From Betaproteobacteria bacterium (GTDB taxonomy: Bacteria; Pseudomonadota; Gammaproteobacteria; Burkholderiales; Sulfuricellaceae): a stretch of 64,000 nucleotides of DNA. This document shows, one piece after another, positions 59,375-64,000 of this stretch. Location: positions 1 through 64,000 of the forward strand of contig JAJFTF010000036.1 of the NCBI GenBank assembly GCA_021373185.1, given 5' to 3'. The position numbers and the translations under genes were made by a program. The first letter of the stretch is position 1. Every line of letters starts with the position of its first letter. Below the pieces are notes generated by a model that saw nothing but the letters and a program-made list of their open reading frames with translations, was not told where the DNA came from and searched no databases.

Positions 59375-60031
59375 ATGCCTCATTTTTCTTCATCGGATAT
59401 CGTTGTCATCACACTATGGGTTCTGGGCGTGTTTTCGGTGGCGACCTGGACGCTGATCGTCGCCAAGGCCTGGGGACAGTGGCGGTTGTCGAAAGAGAAC
59501 CGGGATTTCAGTCAGACGTTCTGGCATGCGAAAGGTTTGCGCGAGGCGGAGCAGGTGTCCGCCAATGCTGCCGGCCCGTTGGCTCGCCTCGCTCAGGCCG
59601 GTTTCAGAGCGATGCGCGACATGCAAAAGGGTGGCGAACAAAGTCTTGAACACAGCGGCGATCAGCAGGACATTCTGGAACGCTGTTTGCGCAGCCAGGC
59701 GCAAAAGGAGTTGCACCAACTGGAAAGCGGCTTGATGGTGCTGGCCAGCATCGGCTCCACGGCGCCGTTCGTTGGCTTGTTCGGCACGGTGTGGGGAATC
59801 ATGCACGCCTTGCAGGACATCAGCAAAAGCGGCTCAGCCGGGCTGGACGTGGTGGCCGGCCCAATCGGCGAGGCGCTGATCGCCACCGCCCTCGGCATCG
59901 CTACCGCAATTCCCGCTGTGCTGGCTTATAACTACGGCCTGCGCAGGGTGCGGCTGTACTCTGCGGAGATGGAGAATTTCGCGACCGATTTTCTGCATCT
60001 GGCGATGAAATCCGGGTTTAAAGTGGAGTAA
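59375..60031 (+). CDS. exbB: Biopolymer transport protein ExbB
   Basis: The 218-aa protein has three membrane segments and the conserved GLMVLASIGSTAPFVGLFGTVWG motif of MotA/TolQ/ExbB channels. With ExbD it forms the proton channel that powers TonB. Confidence 0.95.
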   Translation: MPHFSSSDIVVITLWVLGVFSVATWTLIVAKAWGQWRLSKENRDFSQTFWHAKGLREAEQVSANAAGPLARLAQAGFRAMRDMQKGGEQSLEHSGDQQDILERCLRSQAQKELHQLESGLMVLASIGSTAPFVGLFGTVWGIMHALQDISKSGSAGLDVVAGPIGEALIATALGIATAIPAVLAYNYGLRRVRLYSAEMENFATDFLHLAMKSGFKVE

Positions 60032-60035
60032 GACC

Positions 60036-60476
60036 ATGGCCTTCAATCTTCAATCCGAGCAAGCCGCAATGAGCGATATCAATGTCACGCCGCTGGTGGA
60101 CGTGATGCTGGTGCTGCTGATCGTGTTCATCGTCACCGCGCCTTTGCTGATGCAGGCGGTCAAGGTGAATCTGCCCAAGACGGCGGCAGTGTCGCCGATG
60201 AAACAGACCAAGACCATTCAGATGGCAATCGACGCCCAGGGCGGGGTGTTCATCGATCAGCGCCTGATCCATTTTGAAGCGCTGGAAGCCGAACTGAAAA
60301 AAATTGTTGCCCAGAATGGCGACCCGAATGTGCAATTGCATGCCGATGAGAGCGTGCGTTACGGTCGCGTTGCCCAGGTGCTGGCGGCGTTGCAGCGCGT
60401 TGGTATCACCAAGCTGGCATTCATCACCTCGCCCAGCGGCAAGCGACCAGCCCCAGAAGAAAATCTCAAGCAGTAG
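60036..60476 (+). CDS. exbD: Biopolymer transport protein ExbD
   Basis: The 146-aa protein has one membrane helix with the essential Asp in VTPLVDVMLVLLIVF (Asp27) and a periplasmic domain. It is 4 nt downstream of exbB. A hairpin follows the stop. Confidence 0.95.
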   Translation: MAFNLQSEQAAMSDINVTPLVDVMLVLLIVFIVTAPLLMQAVKVNLPKTAAVSPMKQTKTIQMAIDAQGGVFIDQRLIHFEALEAELKKIVAQNGDPNVQLHADESVRYGRVAQVLAALQRVGITKLAFITSPSGKRPAPEENLKQ

Positions 60477-60478
60477 CC

Positions 60479-60498
60479 GACAGGGCGTTCGCTCTGTC
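60479..60498 (+). other. Stem-loop after exbD
   Basis: GACAGGGC and GCTCTGTC pair over 8 bp (one G-T) around a GTTC loop right after the exbD stop. No T run follows, so it may reduce but not fully stop readthrough into the copper receptor gene. Confidence 0.45.
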
Positions 60499-60588
60499 CC
60501 TCCAATCAATGTGTGTCTTTTACCGTGTCCTGTGTGAAATGGCACGGTGCTGATTGTCTTCTTCCGCTGATTTATAAGGATTTTTCTC

Positions 60589-60604
60589 TGGCACGTGAAT
60601 TGCA
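60589..60604 (+). promoter_or_regulatory. Sigma54 (-24/-12) promoter of the copper receptor gene
   Basis: TGGCAC-GTGAA-TTGCA fits the sigma54 consensus fully, with GG and GC 10 nt apart. Transcription would start near 60615, about 40 nt before the ATG. A loose inverted pair ACCGTG (60522) and CACGGT (60543) lies about 55 bp upstream and might bind an activator, but it differs from the repeat at 54461. Confidence 0.85.
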
Positions 60605-60654
60605 TTAGCAAGTGGCTATTTGCTTATTCAATCCACAAGAAGGGAATTATAAAA

Positions 60655-62700
60655 ATGATGTTCAAACCCCGTATTCTTGCCGCTACGCTGGCGGCGGTCA
60701 TGCCTTGCAGTTTCGCCGCAGCGGCGGATAGAGAAGAGCCTTCGCGTCTTGAAGAGGTGGTGGTCACCGCGCCGATGATGCTGGAGCCGCTGGTCGTGAC
60801 TACAGACCCAAAAGCGCCGCGCCAGCCGGTGCCGGCCCATGATGGCGCAGATTACCTCAAGACCATTCCGGGTTTTTCGGTAATCAGAAAAGGCGGAACC
60901 GACGGTGATCCAGTCCTGCGCGGTATGGCCGGTTCGCGCCTGAATATTTTGCTCGACGGGGAGCAGATCCTCGGCGGTTGCGGCAATCGCATGGATCCGC
61001 CGACTGCCTATGTGTTCCCGGAATCCTACGACAAGATCACTGTGCTGAAAGGGCCGCAAACCGTCCTGTACGGGCCGGGCAATTCTGCCGGCACGGTGTT
61101 GTTCGAGCGCACCATCAAGCGCTTCGATCAGCCGGGCTGGAAATTCAATGGTAGCCTGGCTGTCGGCAGTTTCGGTCGTAATGATCAAGTTGCCGATATC
61201 CGTGCCGGCACGCCGGATTATTATGTTCAGGGCACGGCTACACGCTCCGATGCCGATGATTATAAGGATGGCAGTGGCAAATCCGTCCATTCCGCCTTTA
61301 CCCGTTGGAGCACCAACGGTGCCATAGGCTGGACGCCGGACAACGATACTCGGCTGGAATTAACCGGAACTCATAGCGATGGTCAAGCCGCCTACGCCGA
61401 CCGCACCATGGACGGCATCCTGTTTTCCCGCGACAACGTTGGCCTGAAGTTCGAGAAAAACAGGATTTCTCCGCTGGTGGAAAAGGTCGAGGCGCAAGCC
61501 TTTTACAATTATGTCGACCACGTGATGGACAATTATTCGCTGCGACCTGTTTCTGGAAATAAAATGGTCAGCAACCCTGACCGTGAAACTGTCGGTGGAC
61601 GTGCCGCAATCGGCCTGCGTCTGGCTGAAATAACCAAGGCCACCTTGGGCGTCGATTACCAGACCAACAAACACACCTTGCGTTCGACCATGAACCAGAC
61701 AACGACGCCTTACGAGAACATGGCTCGAACCGAGGATGCCAATTTCCGCAACTATGGCCTATTTGGCGAATTGACTCATTTGCTGGGCGAGCGCGACAAA
61801 CTGATTGGCGGTTTGCGTGCCGACAACTGGAATGCCGAAGATAAGCGCGCTACGCTGACCATTACGGGCCTCGGCACAGTGGCAAACCCGACCGTCGGCA
61901 AGGAGCGGAGTGAAACCATGACCAGCGGCTTCGGTCGCTATGAGCACGACCTTTCCGGTACGCCTGCCACGCTTTACGCCGGGCTTGGCCATACCGAACG
62001 GTTCCCCGATTACTGGGAACTGGTCTCGGCCACCAAGGAAAGTGCGGACACCTTGAGCGCTTTCGATTCCCGCCCGGAAAAAACCAACCAGCTCGACGTG
62101 GGCGTTGTCTACAACAGCGGGAAGTTAACCGCATCGGTGTCCGGTTTTTACAGCAAGATCGACGACTATCTCATGGTGCAGTCGAGCTATGTCAAGGGCG
62201 CCCGCACTCCGACCATCGTCCGCAATGTGGATGCCACCACTTGGGGGGGCGAAGTCGGCCTGAGCTATGCACTTTCCGGAACCTGGAAAACCGATGCCAC
62301 GCTCGCCTATGTGCGCGGCGACAACGACACCGACAGCACGGCGCTGGCGCAATTGCCGCCGCTGGAAGCTCGCCTTGGTCTGACCTATGACAACAAGGTC
62401 TGGTCGGTTGGTTCGCTGTTGCGCCTGGAGTCCGAGCAAGATCGTTTTGATCTCAACAAGGGCAATATCGTCGGCCAGGATATTGGCAGAACAGCCGGCT
62501 TCGGCATATTTTCCGTGAATGCAGGCTATCGCCCGAAGAAGGGTACGCTGATCTCCGGTGGTGTCGACAACCTGTTCGACAAGACTTATGCCGAACACAT
62601 CAGCCGTGGCGGCGCGATGGTGACCGGTTTTGAACAGACCACCCGCGTCAACGAGCCGGGCCGCAACCTATGGGTCAAGCTGAACATCGCTCTCGATTAA
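60655..62700 (+). CDS. TonB-dependent copper receptor (OprC/NosA type)
   Basis: The 681-aa receptor has a signal peptide (ending FAAAA), a TonB box-like EEVVVTAP, a plug with LDGEQILGGCGNRMDPPTAY and a barrel ending in LNIALD. The CXXXM pair Cys109/Met113 in GGCGNRM corresponds to the copper ligands Cys143/Met147 described for Pseudomonas OprC. Copper import is therefore the best call. The start at 60655 follows AGAAGGGA. It has its own sigma54 promoter and terminator. Confidence 0.9.
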   Translation: MMFKPRILAATLAAVMPCSFAAAADREEPSRLEEVVVTAPMMLEPLVVTTDPKAPRQPVPAHDGADYLKTIPGFSVIRKGGTDGDPVLRGMAGSRLNILLDGEQILGGCGNRMDPPTAYVFPESYDKITVLKGPQTVLYGPGNSAGTVLFERTIKRFDQPGWKFNGSLAVGSFGRNDQVADIRAGTPDYYVQGTATRSDADDYKDGSGKSVHSAFTRWSTNGAIGWTPDNDTRLELTGTHSDGQAAYADRTMDGILFSRDNVGLKFEKNRISPLVEKVEAQAFYNYVDHVMDNYSLRPVSGNKMVSNPDRETVGGRAAIGLRLAEITKATLGVDYQTNKHTLRSTMNQTTTPYENMARTEDANFRNYGLFGELTHLLGERDKLIGGLRADNWNAEDKRATLTITGLGTVANPTVGKERSETMTSGFGRYEHDLSGTPATLYAGLGHTERFPDYWELVSATKESADTLSAFDSRPEKTNQLDVGVVYNSGKLTASVSGFYSKIDDYLMVQSSYVKGARTPTIVRNVDATTWGGEVGLSYALSGTWKTDATLAYVRGDNDTDSTALAQLPPLEARLGLTYDNKVWSVGSLLRLESEQDRFDLNKGNIVGQDIGRTAGFGIFSVNAGYRPKKGTLISGGVDNLFDKTYAEHISRGGAMVTGFEQTTRVNEPGRNLWVKLNIALD

Positions 62701-62723
62701 CCGGGGTTTTTTTCCGTTATTTG

Positions 62724-62750
62724 AAGGGAGGCCTTGCGCCTCCCTTTTTT
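62724..62750 (+). terminator. Intrinsic terminator after the copper receptor
   Basis: GGGAGGC/GCCTCCC with a 5-nt loop is followed by six T residues. It ends the receptor transcript before the second tonB. Confidence 0.9.
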
Positions 62751-62783
62751 AATTCAACCCCTGCCGTTTATACTGGCGGCGGC

Positions 62784-63491
62784 ATGAATGAATTTAACCC
62801 TCCCCCCAAACTTCGCGACCTCGATGCAGCAGGAAGATTGATCCTGGTGCTGGCGGTGTCGCTGGCGTTGCATCTCGCCTTGATTTTTGGCGTGCAGGTC
62901 AGGATGTCCGCACAGGACGGCAGTGCGCGCCGGATCATGGAGGTGCAGATCGAGCGCGTGGCGGAGGAGGCTGTAGCCAAAATCTCGGCGGTTCCACCCC
63001 GCAAGATTGAAGATAATACGGTTGTCGCTGAAGCGACGCCTCATCATGAAGTGGCTCCGTCAAAGCCGGCAGACAGCCGGGCTTCAGTGGTAACCGAAGC
63101 GCCCGTTTCTTCCTTGCCCACACTTGAAATGCCGCTGGTCGAGGATCCGACTTACTATCCGGCCAAGCAGCTCGATGTGCATCCTGCCGCACTTAACCCG
63201 ATCAAGCCGGTTTATCCGGAAAAGGGGGTGGAACTCGGCGTGGACGGCAAGGTGATTTTGCTGCTGCTGATCGATGAGTCCGGCGTAGTGAAGGAGGCTT
63301 CGGTGGTCGAGGCAGACCCTGAAGGGATTTTCGAAGAATCGGCGCTGGCCGCCTTCCGCAATGCGCGTTTTGCTCCGGCTAGGAAAAATGGCCGGGCGGT
63401 AAAAAGCCGGGTGTTGATCAAGGTGAGCTACGAATTGAACGACCGGAAAAAGCCGGTGGTGGTTCAGCCGCCGTTGCCATTGGCCCCCTGA
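62784..63491 (+). CDS. TonB family protein (second copy)
   Basis: The 235-aa protein has an N-terminal membrane helix (about residues 19-38), a less proline-rich spacer than the first TonB, and a C-terminal domain with VDGKVILLLLIDESGVVKEA and FRNARFAPARKNGRAV. No exbB/exbD follows it; it may use the pair encoded at 59375-60476. Its end overlaps the convergent mltA by 28 nt. Confidence 0.83.
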   Translation: MNEFNPPPKLRDLDAAGRLILVLAVSLALHLALIFGVQVRMSAQDGSARRIMEVQIERVAEEAVAKISAVPPRKIEDNTVVAEATPHHEVAPSKPADSRASVVTEAPVSSLPTLEMPLVEDPTYYPAKQLDVHPAALNPIKPVYPEKGVELGVDGKVILLLLIDESGVVKEASVVEADPEGIFEESALAAFRNARFAPARKNGRAVKSRVLIKVSYELNDRKKPVVVQPPLPLAP

Positions 63492-64000
63492 CCGTTGCCG
63501 GTCGTGCCGTTCTGCGGCGGCGTGTAGCCCTTCGGCAGCAGCACCCACATTTTCCCGCTTTGCTTCATGCTGCCGGCTTGCTTGCCGGCATCCTTGCCGA
63601 ATCCCCAGAAAAAGTCCGCCCGCACTACGCCGCGGATTGCACCGCCGGTATCCTGTGCCAGCATCAGGCGGTTGAGCGGCTTGCTGCTATTCGGCCAAGT
63701 GGTGGCGAGGAATACCGGTGCGCCGAGCGGAATGTTGCGCGGGTCGACCGCAATGCTGCGCTCTGCACTGAGCGGCACGCCCAGCGCGCCAATCGGGCCG
63801 CCGGATTGGTTCGGCAGGTCGCGAAAGAATACATAGCTGGCGTTGAGATTGAGCAGCTCGGGAAGTTTTTCCGGATTTTGTTTGCCCCAGTCCTTGATGC
63901 CTTGCATCGAGGCTTTTTCTAGCGGCAGGTCGCCGCGATCCACCAGAACCTTGCCGATGGACTTGTAGGGATAGCCGTTCTGGTCGGCATAGCCGATACG
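63464..64000 (-). CDS. mltA: Membrane-bound lytic murein transglycosylase A (partial)
   Basis: The last 178 codons are visible and the 5' end lies beyond base 64000. The peptide GYADQNGYPYKSIGKVLV, then RSIAVDPRNIPLGAPVFLAT and LMLAQDTGGAIRG carry the MltA and 3D domains, including the catalytic Asp (AQDTGGAI). MltA cuts peptidoglycan to 1,6-anhydro products. A Gly/Asn-rich tail ends the protein. Confidence 0.92.
   Translation of the reverse strand, partial: RIGYADQNGYPYKSIGKVLVDRGDLPLEKASMQGIKDWGKQNPEKLPELLNLNASYVFFRDLPNQSGGPIGALGVPLSAERSIAVDPRNIPLGAPVFLATTWPNSSKPLNRLMLAQDTGGAIRGVVRADFFWGFGKDAGKQAGSMKQSGKMWVLLPKGYTPPQNGTTGNGQGANGNGG

Overview
The window is a 64 kb chromosomal segment of a Gram-negative betaproteobacterium. 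The order fits best with Nitrosomonadales-type sulfur or iron oxidisers, but that rests on the look of the proteins and is not proven. Support comes from the complete str-S10-spc-alpha ribosomal protein order, the lptD-surA-pdxA-rsmA operon, the AmgK/MurU peptidoglycan recycling pair, an OxyR with Cys199/Cys208, and TonB/ExbBD outer-membrane transport.

Region 1 (1-14156) holds the 3' end of tuf and then 29 genes from rpsJ to rplQ on the + strand, ending in a strong terminator. Good sigma70-type promoters lie in the two widest gaps, before rplN and before rpsM, which are the E. coli spc and alpha operon boundaries.

Region 2 (14194-17664) is an oxidative-stress block: oxyR, a nearly perfect four-element OxyR operator, then rubrerythrin, rubredoxin and rubredoxin reductase, followed by a bacteriohemerythrin. 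Region 3 (17739-26745) holds uvrA, a YajR-like transporter, ssb, two flavoproteins, a small WGR-domain protein, and DUF924 and DUF2288 genes.

Region 4 (about 26780-32265) is accessory. A chromosomal integron has intI on the + strand at its right end. Leftward from it run six gene cassettes on the - strand, separated by five intact attC sites. The cassette proteins are mostly small membrane or secreted proteins of unknown function, plus an HNH nuclease and a DUF2158 protein. The distal end is cut off beside a REP-associated (Y1) transposase and a 331-bp tandem duplication of that transposase's 5' part.

Region 5 (32269-53242) is envelope and housekeeping: lnt, a GIY-YIG protein, a DUF4124-glutaredoxin fusion, glyQS-gmhB-plsC-ygjP-gloA, a 40-aa DUF3149 protein, an orphan MotA-like protein, rsmA-pdxA-surA-lptD, amgK-murU-pepP, dsbC, a methyltransferase and a ferritin-like protein. 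Two kinds of intergenic inverted repeat occur here.

Region 6 (53269-64000) looks like a sigma54-controlled metal-acquisition locus. A divergent enhancer-binding protein with an altered sigma54-contact loop faces a 14-bp inverted repeat and a consensus -24/-12 promoter. Downstream come a TonB receptor, a secreted Asp-box propeller protein with Cys/His clusters, a TlpA-like thioredoxin and tonB-exbB-exbD. A second consensus -24/-12 promoter precedes an OprC/NosA-type copper receptor, followed by a second tonB and the start-less part of mltA. The integron and this sigma54 locus are the most interesting parts of the window.
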